Part shown: positions 26,786 to 35,269 of the stretch, in pieces
Layout: each line of letters opens with the position of its first letter
Numbering within the stretch: position 1 is the first letter of the stretch
From: Candidatus Magnetocorallium paracelense
Lineage (GTDB): Bacteria; Nitrospirota; Thermodesulfovibrionia; Thermodesulfovibrionales; Magnetobacteriaceae
DNA length: 64,000 nt
Direction of reading: 5' to 3'
NCBI GenBank assembly: GCA_029001845.1
Contig: JAREWP010000090.1
Span: forward strand, 124,001 to 188,000
Program-made: the position numbers and the translations under genes
The notes under the pieces: model-generated
Seen by the model: the letters and a program-made list of their open reading frames with translations, nothing else
Database searches by the model: none
What the model was told of the DNA's origin: nothing

Positions 26786-27430
26786 ATGAAAGAAATTCTT
26801 ATAGTAGATGACGATAAAAAGTTGCGAGAGCAACTTACACGGATTTTAAGAAAATCGGGGTACCTGACAGAGGAAGCTTCATCCGGAAAAGAAGCTGTCG
26901 GAAAAGCTAAATCCCGACACTTCGATATCGTATTGCTTGACCTGATGATGCCGGGCATTTCAGGTATCGATACAATGATGGAGATAAAAAAAACGAACAG
27001 AAAAACAAAAATAATCATGCTAACCGCCTTTGCCACTGTTGGAAGCGCCGTTGAGGCAATAAAAAAGGGAGCAAACGAATTTATAGCAAAACCATTTAGA
27101 ATAGATGAGCTTCTGGTAATTATAAAACGAGTTATCGAGGAAGCCGGATTTGAAGAAACCTTGCCTGAATCTGACCTGAATAACATTTTTTCAACTTTAT
27201 CCAATCCCATCAGGAGGCAAATCCTCAAACTGCTTTATATGAGATCGAGTATGCGTTTTTCTGAGATAATAAAAAGCTTAAATATAGAAGATCATACTAA
27301 AATAGTATTTCATTTGAGAAGCCTTAAGGAAGCGGGCGTTATAGATCATGACGACGACAAGGCCTATGTGCTGACCGGTGAAGGCGAAAAAGTTCTGGAT
27401 GCACTTATCAATATCGAACATCCCAGGTAA
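26786..27430 (+). CDS. Response regulator with winged-helix (ArsR-like) output
   Basis: A receiver domain fills residues 1-118, with acidic DDD, the phospho-acceptor Asp in FDIVLLDLMMP and Lys in FIAKPFR. A C-terminal winged helix of about 80 residues follows (TLSNPIRRQILKLL, then MRFSEIIKSLNIEDHTKIVF and HLRSLKEAGVI), of the ArsR/HTH_20 kind rather than the OmpR or NarL kind. The frame is open from GTG 26753, but ATG 26786 fits the family start (MKEILIVDDD). It follows the Cache kinase by about 145 bases and is the likely partner. Confidence 0.82.
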   Translation: MKEILIVDDDKKLREQLTRILRKSGYLTEEASSGKEAVGKAKSRHFDIVLLDLMMPGISGIDTMMEIKKTNRKTKIIMLTAFATVGSAVEAIKKGANEFIAKPFRIDELLVIIKRVIEEAGFEETLPESDLNNIFSTLSNPIRRQILKLLYMRSSMRFSEIIKSLNIEDHTKIVFHLRSLKEAGVIDHDDDKAYVLTGEGEKVLDALINIEHPR

Positions 27431-27913
27431 CCTCCCTCCGTTTAATAAACCTAACCCGGCAAGATTGACGATTTTTGATTGACTATTGACGATTTAAGGA
27501 TTGTCAATTAATAATTATATATCCTGACGTTTTTCTTTTTGCTACTGTGAAGAACTTTTATAATATGCCAGATCGACAGGAAATTGTCGATAGAAAAAAG
27601 CTCTCTGTGTCCTCTGCGCTGTCTCTGCGCCCTCTGCGTTAAAATATACCCAATAAGTTCCACATCCCTTCTTAATATCAATATCGACAATTTTTTGTCT
27701 ATCCAGATGCCCTAAAAGCCTAAATTCGGCAGTTAAGCCGCAAAAGCTTTGACGGAAACGGGCTTACACTCATTCCCGGCAATCATCCGGCCTGGTTGAG
27801 TACTGACACCTGCCTCTTACTTTTGAATCAAGTGAGTTTTACTTCACAAAATATAGGTTTTAGAGAAAAACTTTTCTCTTGATTACTTTTTTTAAGAGAG
27901 ATAATATATATAT
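27431..27913. other. Intergenic region with low-complexity repeats
   Basis: No gene is seen. Near 27475-27515 several TTGACGATT/GATTGTCAAT units form short inverted repeats. At about 27601-27640 there is a CTCTGTGTCCTCTGCGCTG repeat followed by CTCTGCGCCCTCTGCG. A GC-rich structured stretch lies at about 27725-27800 but matches no riboswitch I can name. Confidence 0.35.
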
Positions 27914-28144
27914 ATGGGAAAGAAAACAGAAAAGACAAACTTCAAAAATAACGCATGCCCTTGTGTCTCCAATCCTTTTGATGAGTGTTACTGCGCAAAT
28001 ATTACAAGCCTTACCGCCATGAGAGCCATACATTACTGTGGTAACCATTATCTGCATTGTCCGATTTACGAAGAGCATTTTAAGAGCAGAGATGAAGAAA
28101 TAAATAACGATTTCAATAGTAAAGAGTCAATACCATCAACTTAA
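27914..28144 (+). CDS. Cysteine-rich small protein of unknown function (76 aa)
   Basis: A short acidic protein with a dense cysteine core: CPC, then DECYC, HYCG and LHCPIYEEHF within residues 15-58. The spacing suggests bound iron-sulphur or zinc, or disulphides. There is no signal peptide, so it is probably cytoplasmic. I do not recognise a named family. It lies upstream of an 89-residue protein and the chemoreceptor. The last five codons (SIPST) and the TAA are supplied by the palindromic element at 28128-28232, so the natural C-terminus may have been lost. No clear ribosome site precedes the ATG (a GAGAG lies about 17 bases upstream). Confidence 0.55.
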   Translation: MGKKTEKTNFKNNACPCVSNPFDECYCANITSLTAMRAIHYCGNHYLHCPIYEEHFKSRDEEINNDFNSKESIPST

Positions 28145-28232
28145 GGGGTGAAGCCCCTTCCAACAGAAGCGGAGCCTTCGAGTTTAGCCGCTGAAGGCGG
28201 ATGGTGCTTTGCTCCTTAAGTTAATGACATTG
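28128..28232. repeat. Palindromic element, short copy
   Basis: A 105-base element with ends CAATACCATCAACTTAAGG and CCTTAAGTTAATGACATTG, almost perfect inverted repeats. The interior has GCGGAGCCTTCGAGTTTAGC and CGCTGAAGGCGG. A longer copy in reverse orientation is at 63636-63769. It overlaps the 3' end of the cysteine-rich gene. Confidence 0.75.
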
Positions 28233-28262
28233 AGTAAAGAGTGATATATCAGGAGGCCATAG

Positions 28263-28532
28263 ATGGATAGATATGAAAATAATTTAAATTTAACAAATGA
28301 AGATGTAAGTAAAGCAAAACAAGCTTTGGAGTTGGCCATGTCTGAGGTTAAAAGACTGGCGGCATGTGGGGGAAAGACGTTGGATATTAATAAAACAATC
28401 GAAGTAGTTATGAATTTCATGCTGGCAGAAGTATCTGTCAGGGCGAAATCACTTGTACTGGCGCTGTTAATAGCAGAATATACAGCGATTAAAGATATAC
28501 GAAACGTAACAAGAGCTGACAGTCAGGTATGA
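28263..28532 (+). CDS. Small helical protein of unknown function (89 aa)
   Basis: It follows a strong AGGAGG ribosome site. The 89-residue sequence is predicted helical throughout (VSKAKQALELAMSEVKRLA, then VVMNFMLAEVSVRAKSLVLALL), with one cysteine in AACGGK. There are no membrane segments or known motifs. Location 150 bases before the chemoreceptor and after the cysteine-rich gene suggests a shared cluster. Function unknown. Confidence 0.55.
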   Translation: MDRYENNLNLTNEDVSKAKQALELAMSEVKRLAACGGKTLDINKTIEVVMNFMLAEVSVRAKSLVLALLIAEYTAIKDIRNVTRADSQV

Positions 28533-28685
28533 CAGGTATACGTTGAACATTATCATTCCGAAATTGTTGGATTTAAAATATGACTTATTTTGTAAATCCT
28601 GTATAGAGTCTTTTATTAACATCTGTTTTTAGTGAGATGTTCTTATTTTTTTAACCATAGCTTTATAAAAAAGTCGGAGGTAGAT

Positions 28686-31550
28686 ATGTTAAGACTAAGT
28701 AACATTAAAATGAAACCTAAATTAATAACCCTCTTTCTTCTCGCCGGATTGATCCCTCTTGTTATTGTGGGATGGTGGTCCGGAAGGCTCTCAACAGAGT
28801 CGCTTATGGAAAAATCTTACAGTCAATTAAGCGCTGTCAGGGAGATTAAAAGGACGCAGGTAGAGAAGTATTTCGAAGAAAGAAAAGGGGATACCGGCGT
28901 ACTTGTTGAGACAGTCGGAACTCTGCGCACCGAGGCATTTAAAAAACTGACCGCGATCAGAGATATTAAAAAGAGTCAAATCGAAAAGTACTTTAACGAA
29001 AGATTCGGTGATGTAAAAGTGTTATCTACAAATGAGAGCGCCATAAGAGCTTTGGAAGTGTTTGCCGATGCGTTCTCCTATGATGGAGGAACGACAGGGG
29101 GACCTCAGTGGCTTGAAGCAGCGGGCGCCTATGCCCAATGGCTCGATTCCTATAAAGAGGAGTATGGTTATTACGACCTTTTCCTTATCTCCGGAGAGGG
29201 AGATGTTGTGTATACTGTAGCGAGAGAATCGGATCTGGGTGAGAATCTGATAACGGGTCCGCTAAATACAAGTAATATAGGAAAACTTTTTCAGAACGCT
29301 TTAAACGGTCCTTCCATAGTTGATTTCATGCCTTACCCCCCTTCCAACAATGAGCCGGCCTCATTTATAGGAGCGCCTCTTATACGGGACGGGAGAGTTA
29401 TTGGAGTCGTTGCCTTACAGATACCCCTGGATGCGATCAACAATATAATGCAGGAGAGATCGGGACTCGGGAAGACCGGAGAGACTTACCTTGTAGGGGC
29501 GGATAAACTGATGAGATCCGATTCATTTCTGGATCCCGAACACCATTCGGTGATTGCTTCATTTACCGACCCCTCAAAAGGGAAAGTTGACACCGAGGCC
29601 TCTCGAGAAGCCCTTGCCGGGAAGACCGGAGAAGATGTCGTTATTGATTACAACGGCAATCCCGTGCTCTCCTCATACGGTACAGTAAAAATAAAAGGTC
29701 TCAACTGGGCGATCCTTTCCGAAATAGATGTGGCCGAGGCTTTTAGTCCTGTAGATAAAGAAGGAAAGGAGTATTATGCCAAATATCAACAGATGTACGG
29801 ATATTACGACCTCTTTTTGATAAATCCCGACGGATTTATATTTTATTCTGTTGCTAAAGAGTCGGATTATCAGACAAACATTATAGACGGTAAATATGCC
29901 GCTTCGAACCTCGGCGTTCTTATCAGGGACGTTTTAAAGACAAAACAATTCGGATTCGCAGACTTTGCACCTTATGAACCCAGTAACGGAGAACCTGCGT
30001 CATTTGTAGCGCAGCCAATCGTACAGAATGGAAATGTAGAAATGATCATAGCCCTCCAATTACCCCTTGAGGCTATAAACGGAATCATGCAGGAACGTAC
30101 CGGAATGGGGAAAACAGGCGAGACATACCTTGTGGGGCCGGAAAAACGAATGAGGTCCGATTCTTTTCTCGATCCGACAGGTCATACAGTAAAGGCTTCA
30201 TTTGCAGGAACAGTAGAAAAAAACGGGGTAGATACTGAGGCGGCAAAGGAAGCCTTGAGTGGTAAATCCGATGAAAAGATTATCTTTGATTATAACGGGA
30301 ATCCCGTATTGTCGGCCTACGCGCCAATGAAGATATTTGGAACCACTTGGGCGATTATTTCCGAAATAGATGAAGCAGAGGTAAAAGAGCCGATTAACAA
30401 CCTGATCACATCGATTGTAATAGCAGGAGTCATTATTGCAATAATACTTGTGATAACAGCCCTGTTTATTGCCATGGCAATAGCCGCCCCCCTTGTCAAA
30501 GGTGTTATATTCGCTCAATCCGTTGCTGAAGGAGATCTTATGGCTACTCTTGATGTAAAGCAAAGAGATGAAATCGGTATGTTGGCGAAAGCAATGGAAG
30601 AGATGAGAGAGAAACTTAAAAATGTAGTAGGAGAAATCAGAACGGCATCGGACAATGTCGCATCGGGTAGTCAGGAATTAAGCTCCACATCGCAACAGAT
30701 GTCACAGGGGGCCACCGAGCAGGCAGCATCCGCCGAAGAAGCGTCTTCTTCAATGGAAGAGATGGCGTCCAATATTAAACAAAATTCAGACAACGCGCAA
30801 CAAACCGATAAAATTGCAATTAAAGCAGCACAAGATGCCAGTGCAAGCGGAGAGGCCGTCACCGAAGGGGTAAAAGCCATGAAGGAGATTGCCGAAAAAA
30901 TCGGAGTAATTGAAGAAATCGCAAGACAGACAAATCTGCTGGCCTTAAACGCCGCCATAGAAGCAGCGCGCGCCGGCGAACATGGTAAAGGTTTTGCCGT
31001 GGTTGCCTCTGAGGTAAGAAAACTTGCAGAAAGAAGTCAAAGCGCTGCCGGTGAAATTAACGAATTGTCTGCTTCCAGTGTAAGGGTGGCCGAGCAGGCA
31101 GGAGAAATGTTGACGCAACTTGTTCCGGATATACAGAAAACATCAGAACTTGTGCAGGAGATAAACGCTGCCGCCATGGAGCAGAATACAGGTGCCGATC
31201 AAATTAATAAGGCTCTTCAACAGTTGGATCAGGTAATTCAGCAAAACGCCTCGGCCTCTGAAGAGATGGCCTCCACTGCCGAGGAACTCAATTCTCAGGC
31301 GTCAATGCTCCGTGAAAGTATTTCCTTCTTTAAAACCGGAAACACTGCAATAACATCGACGGGAGTTACTGAAGATGTATCCCACAAAAGCGCCCTTGCT
31401 CAAGGTCGTGTAGAAAAGCGGGAAGTCGTAAAAAATGAGATAAAAACTATAGACCATGCCCCGATAAGGGAGAGAAGAAGAGAGGGAATAGATTTGGATA
31501 TGGGAGGTGGTTCCGGTAACGACGATGACAGTGAATTCGAAAGATACTGA
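28686..31550 (+). CDS. Methyl-accepting chemotaxis protein with duplicated Cache module
   Basis: A 954-residue receptor: TM1 (about 12-32), two tandem extracellular modules, TM2 (about 572-595), HAMP ([19 protein letters not shown]), and a cytoplasmic signalling hairpin with tip [20 protein letters not shown]. Each module has the series [13 protein letters not shown], [10 protein letters not shown], MRSDSFLDP and then NGNPVLS, so the sensor is an internal duplication. The N-terminal helix AxREIKxxQxEKYFxER also occurs twice before module 1. The frame is open from 28632, but ATG 28686 has the GGAGG ribosome site and the expected membrane start. No pentapeptide tether is visible at the end; the tail is Gly/Asp-rich. 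Confidence 0.9.
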   Translation: MLRLSNIKMKPKLITLFLLAGLIPLVIVGWWSGRLSTESLMEKSYSQLSAVREIKRTQVEKYFEERKGDTGVLVETVGTLRTEAFKKLTAIRDIKKSQIEKYFNERFGDVKVLSTNESAIRALEVFADAFSYDGGTTGGPQWLEAAGAYAQWLDSYKEEYGYYDLFLISGEGDVVYTVARESDLGENLITGPLNTSNIGKLFQNALNGPSIVDFMPYPPSNNEPASFIGAPLIRDGRVIGVVALQIPLDAINNIMQERSGLGKTGETYLVGADKLMRSDSFLDPEHHSVIASFTDPSKGKVDTEASREALAGKTGEDVVIDYNGNPVLSSYGTVKIKGLNWAILSEIDVAEAFSPVDKEGKEYYAKYQQMYGYYDLFLINPDGFIFYSVAKESDYQTNIIDGKYAASNLGVLIRDVLKTKQFGFADFAPYEPSNGEPASFVAQPIVQNGNVEMIIALQLPLEAINGIMQERTGMGKTGETYLVGPEKRMRSDSFLDPTGHTVKASFAGTVEKNGVDTEAAKEALSGKSDEKIIFDYNGNPVLSAYAPMKIFGTTWAIISEIDEAEVKEPINNLITSIVIAGVIIAIILVITALFIAMAIAAPLVKGVIFAQSVAEGDLMATLDVKQRDEIGMLAKAMEEMREKLKNVVGEIRTASDNVASGSQELSSTSQQMSQGATEQAASAEEASSSMEEMASNIKQNSDNAQQTDKIAIKAAQDASASGEAVTEGVKAMKEIAEKIGVIEEIARQTNLLALNAAIEAARAGEHGKGFAVVASEVRKLAERSQSAAGEINELSASSVRVAEQAGEMLTQLVPDIQKTSELVQEINAAAMEQNTGADQINKALQQLDQVIQQNASASEEMASTAEELNSQASMLRESISFFKTGNTAITSTGVTEDVSHKSALAQGRVEKREVVKNEIKTIDHAPIRERRREGIDLDMGGGSGNDDDSEFERY

Positions 31551-31584
31551 AGTGGGGCAGTTGCATTAGTTGGGTTAGGCAGGT

Positions 31585-31608
31585 GGGTTAGTTGGGGGTT
31601 GGGTGGGG
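31585..31608 (+). other. Predicted G-quadruplex between convergent genes
   Basis: Four G runs (3, 5, 3 and 4 Gs) at 31585, 31594, 31601 and 31605 are separated by loops of 6, 2 and 1 bases, the classic intramolecular quadruplex pattern. A fifth run lies at 31572. The block sits in the 93-base gap between the stop codons of the chemoreceptor and the kinase. Confidence 0.5.
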
Positions 31609-31643
31609 TAGTCAGGTGGTGTAGTCAGAAGGTGGGTCCCACA

Positions 31644-33311
31644 TTACCCTGTTTCAGTTGTTTCGGGCAGTTCAAAATAAAAAGTAGTCCCCTTTCCTTC
31701 TTCGGACTCAACCCATATTCTGCCGTCATGCCGTTCGACTATCTTCTTGCACAAAGCCAGTCCGATTCCTGTTCCCTCGTACTCGCCCCTTCCGTGCAAT
31801 CTCTGGAACATCATGAATATACGTTCAAAAGATTCCGGATGAATACCTATGCCGTTGTCTTTGACAGAAAAAAGCCACAGTCCCTCTCTTTTTTCGACGC
31901 CTTTATTACTCATGCTTTTATTGTATAAAATTTTTTTTGCCTCTACATGTATTTGAGGTGATTTATCACTCCTGAACTTGATTGCATTATTAATCAAATT
32001 TTGAAACAACTGCATGAGCTGAGTGCCGTCAGCTTCGATTCGAGGAAGATTATTTTTGGTAACAGTCGCCTTGGTCTCATTAATTGCTATCTGTAAATTT
32101 TGTTCTACAATATCGAGAACTTTCGAACAATCGGTTAACTGAAAGGACTTTCCTTCCGTGCCGATTCGTGAATAGAGCAAAAGATCGTTAATCAACTTTC
32201 TCATTCTTGCGGCGCCGTCTATGATGTAATCGATAAATTTATCCGCCTTAGGATCCATCTGCTTTCTGTACCTTTTTGCAAGGAGATCCGTAAAATTAGA
32301 GACTTTTCTCAATGGTTCCTGAAGATCGTGGGATGCTATATAGGCAAAATGCTCAAGCTCCTTATTCGATCTGGAAAGTTCTGTTGTCTGTCGCTTTAAA
32401 ATCGTTTCCATCCTTTTTTTCTCTCTCACCTCCTTTTCAAGCTCCCGGTTCACTCTCTTTAATTCACTTGTTCTCTTTTCTACTAGCTCCTCAAGATGAT
32501 ATCTGTACTCCTTCAGTTCCTTTTCTACTCTTTTACGTTCCGATATCTCTCTGAAGATGCCGATAATTAATTCCTTTCCCTCAAAATCGATTACAGTCGA
32601 ATGAATCTCTACAGGTATATGGACACCGTTCTTGTGTCTTACCAATAAGTCGTCTTTAAAACATTTCCTGTTTTTTACGCATTCTCGAAAAAGTTTTTCG
32701 TATTGTTCTGTGTCGGCAGAGGGATGTATCTTTTTAAAATGAAGACCAATTAATTCATACTTTGAAAAACCGATAAGCTCCTCAGCCTTTTTATTTACAT
32801 CTACTATAATTTCATCATTTGCATCGGCAACGAAGATAGCGTCTCCGGCAGCGTCAATCAACGTTTGATATCTCTTCTCCGATTCAGTGAGACGCTTTGA
32901 GATAAACTCGATTCTTTTTCTCTGGTTGTAGATATCTGTAAATACTTTTACTTTATTCACCAATATTTCCGGTATGATTGGTTTATGAAGATAGTCTACC
33001 GCACCTGCTTCGTATCCCTTAAGCACCCTTGAGTGGTCATGATTCAGTGCAGTGATAAAGATAATGGGGATAAAGCGTGTTCTGTGATTCGCTTTCATAA
33101 GTCGGGCAACTTCAAAGCCATTCATGTCGGGCATCATAACATCCAATATAACCAGGGCAAAGTCATAATCCATCAGCTTCAGCAAGGCTTCTCTTCCGGA
33201 CTTCGCTTTTATGATTGTAATACCCGGGTTTTCAAGAATTATCTCAAGAGAGAAGAGATTCTCCTCTTTGTCGTCGACTATAAGAATATTCAGCTCTTCC
33301 TGCTTATCCAT
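31644..33311 (-). CDS. Receiver-PAS histidine kinase
   Basis: A 555-residue soluble protein. An N-terminal receiver domain (1-120; Asp in FALVILDVMMPD, Lys in YLHKP) is followed by PAS (about 138-255), a Lys/Glu coiled coil (about 260-325), HisKA of the phytochrome-like type with ELEHFAYIASHDLQEPLRK, and HATPase with NLINNAIKF, DNGIGI and GTGIGLALCK. No membrane segment is present. A receiver ahead of the kinase core usually marks a relay intermediate controlled by another kinase. It is convergent with the chemoreceptor gene. Confidence 0.86.
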   Translation of the reverse strand: MDKQEELNILIVDDKEENLFSLEIILENPGITIIKAKSGREALLKLMDYDFALVILDVMMPDMNGFEVARLMKANHRTRFIPIIFITALNHDHSRVLKGYEAGAVDYLHKPIIPEILVNKVKVFTDIYNQRKRIEFISKRLTESEKRYQTLIDAAGDAIFVADANDEIIVDVNKKAEELIGFSKYELIGLHFKKIHPSADTEQYEKLFRECVKNRKCFKDDLLVRHKNGVHIPVEIHSTVIDFEGKELIIGIFREISERKRVEKELKEYRYHLEELVEKRTSELKRVNRELEKEVREKKRMETILKRQTTELSRSNKELEHFAYIASHDLQEPLRKVSNFTDLLAKRYRKQMDPKADKFIDYIIDGAARMRKLINDLLLYSRIGTEGKSFQLTDCSKVLDIVEQNLQIAINETKATVTKNNLPRIEADGTQLMQLFQNLINNAIKFRSDKSPQIHVEAKKILYNKSMSNKGVEKREGLWLFSVKDNGIGIHPESFERIFMMFQRLHGRGEYEGTGIGLALCKKIVERHDGRIWVESEEGKGTTFYFELPETTETG

Positions 33312-33390
33312 TTGTTTCTATAATTATCGATATTTACATGTAATAATTCTTTGTGTCAGGTTTTGAATTATAACATTTTGGCAATAGATA

Positions 33391-33549
33391 TTATCTAAAA
33401 GCAGCATTTAGCTGTCAGCCATCAGCAATCAGCTCTTTAATTGCAACACTTTATGCTTCAAAGCAGATGCACCCGTAAGGTGAAGCTTATTATCGGCATA
33501 ACATCAATTCTTTCCTTAGCTGAAGGCTGACTGCTGTTTGTAGGATTAT
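33391..33549. repeat. Inverted-end dispersed repeat, copy D
   Basis: The reverse complement of the 24290-24439 element, somewhat diverged. Ends are TTATCTAAAAGCAGC and GCTGTTTGTAGGATTA, and the core has CACCCGTAAGGTGAAGCTTA. The rest of 33312-33843 shows no gene; a partial stem of the GAGCCTTCAGCTGAGGAAA type occurs near 33581-33600. Confidence 0.7.
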
Positions 33550-33843
33550 ATTTCTAAAACCATTAGTAAGCAATCAGTGTGAGCCTTCAGCTGAGGAAAT
33601 TCCTTTTGAGTTTCCTCTCCCCTTGAGTCTGTCTTTACTCATATTTTTACCGGACACAGGGGGTAAGAGGAGTCAATAGTCTCAAAAAGACGCTGAATTT
33701 TCAAAGAGGAGTTGTCATCCCGGTGAAAAACGGAATCCAGGGGGGGAATTTTGGAAGTGTTTATGAAGATAACGGGAAGTTTCCCGGGAATAAAAGTACT
33801 GCGTAAGGATTATAGAATCGTCACAGATACGAATTAATCCGAT

Positions 33844-35136
33844 TTACGACGACAAACATTTGAATATACCCTTGCACCAGAGGCAATCACCGCATGGTAT
33901 GGTGTTGCCTGAGCAGTCGTATTGAAAATCCTCGGCCATCACGTAGTCGCAACATGAGGAGAGATTGCAGTCCGTGCAGTATGGGACATTATAACTTCTT
34001 ACATCTTCTCTGAATTTTCTGAATTTCCTCTGTTCCCATATCTCCCGGATCGACTGCTTATTCAAATCTCCCATTCTCATCTTTTTTACAAATTTCTTTC
34101 TTCCGTGAATAAAGGAGGTATAGGAATGCCAGAGCATATAACAAGGATATATATACCCTTCGGTGTCGATAAAAATACTTTCCTCTTCAATGAAATCACA
34201 TCTTCTGTCCGCTCTCGGGATTATGGCAGGCAGTTCTATCTGCATATTATATTTATCTGCTATCCAAGCCGTTTTGTCAAAAATTTCTCCGATTTCATTA
34301 ATAGAGGACTCCTCTCTTTTCAGGATATTGCGGATGTTTACATACTCTCCGACGAAAGAAGCCTCTTCCATTATTTGCATTATTACACCGATTGCATCTC
34401 TCTCATCTTTTGTGATTAAGAATTTTTTCATTATTTCATGATAGAAATTGTAGGTGATATTTTTCTCCTCGATTTCGTTCCTGTATTTATTAAAAACAGC
34501 GACAGCGCCCTCGGAGTTTGCGTCGTAAACTACATTTGATTCCAAATTCATGTCATAGGGCAACATGTGAGAAACGATGAGAAATCTGACTCCCCTTTCC
34601 CCGAAGTAATGTATCATCTCAGGAAGAAAGGAGACGTTATCTTTCATTAGAACAATCTGCACACCGGGAATCAGCCTTGTCCCCGGTGTTTTTGATATTT
34701 TTTTTATAATGGAATCCATGCCGGCAAGGACAATATCAAGATCGGAGTTTCTGCGAATTTTTGCATATAAATCGAGATCTGTGGAATCTATGGATATTGC
34801 GATTTTGTCCAGACCGCTGTGAACAAGGCGGTCAGCTGTCCTGTTATCGATAAGGAGTCCGTTGCTGTTAAATCCTATTGTTGTCTTATTGTTTAGTGAT
34901 TCTCGTGCAAGTTCGATAAAGTCGATAATACGGGGATGTAACAGCGGCTCCCCTATACCACTGAGACAAAGAAATTCTATTTTGGATATCTCTTTTAAAA
35001 TTTTTTTAAATAAATTGTAGTCCATGTCGGTTTTTAAAAGAGAATTGGAAGGGGAGGTTGAAATCGTTGTATTTTTCATACACATCGTGCATGAGATGTT
35101 GCAATTGACGGTTGTTTCTATGAATGCCTTTTTCAT
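33844..35136 (-). CDS. Radical SAM protein, probable tungsten-cofactor oxidoreductase maturase
   Basis: A 430-residue radical SAM enzyme with the CxxxCxxC iron-sulphur motif at Cys12/16/19 (CNISCTMC), the GxGEPLLHP motif and a C-terminal SPASM-like cysteine array (YPCYML, then YCTDCNLSSCC and CGDCLWCKGIFKC). The last block resembles the maturase associated with tungsten aldehyde oxidoreductases, and the AOR gene lies immediately upstream on the same strand. It probably modifies the AOR or its cofactor assembly. Assignment to that group is by motif and context, not by search. Confidence 0.78.
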   Translation of the reverse strand: MKKAFIETTVNCNISCTMCMKNTTISTSPSNSLLKTDMDYNLFKKILKEISKIEFLCLSGIGEPLLHPRIIDFIELARESLNNKTTIGFNSNGLLIDNRTADRLVHSGLDKIAISIDSTDLDLYAKIRRNSDLDIVLAGMDSIIKKISKTPGTRLIPGVQIVLMKDNVSFLPEMIHYFGERGVRFLIVSHMLPYDMNLESNVVYDANSEGAVAVFNKYRNEIEEKNITYNFYHEIMKKFLITKDERDAIGVIMQIMEEASFVGEYVNIRNILKREESSINEIGEIFDKTAWIADKYNMQIELPAIIPRADRRCDFIEEESIFIDTEGYIYPCYMLWHSYTSFIHGRKKFVKKMRMGDLNKQSIREIWEQRKFRKFREDVRSYNVPYCTDCNLSSCCDYVMAEDFQYDCSGNTIPCGDCLWCKGIFKCLSS

Positions 35137-35216
35137 CGTTTCGTCATGTAAGCAGGGGAGAGAGGGTGTATGGGGTTAAAAATTATTTATAGTTTGCTGT
35201 AGAGTGGTAATCCGGA

Positions 35217-35261
35217 GATTGGATGGCGCGTATATACTTTACTCATTCGCGCCATCCAATC
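35217..35261. terminator. Intercistronic hairpin between AOR and radical SAM genes
   Basis: A perfect 14-base inverted repeat (GATTGGATGGCGCG, loop of 17) lies between the AOR stop and the radical SAM start. No T run follows on the minus strand, so a rho-independent terminator is doubtful; a processing or attenuating stem is as likely. Confidence 0.4.
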
Positions 35262-35269
35262 AAAATCGG

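Noticed and set aside
27720-27800. Possible riboswitch-like structured DNA
   Set aside because: Compared by eye with c-di-GMP, TPP and cobalamin patterns and found no conserved core; nothing downstream fits.
28632-28685. N-terminal extension of the chemoreceptor
   Set aside because: The 18 extra codons lack a ribosome site; GGAGG precedes ATG 28686, which gives the usual membrane start.
31599-31928. 109-codon plus-strand frame
   Set aside because: Antisense to the kinase HATPase domain and reading through G-rich DNA; no family features.
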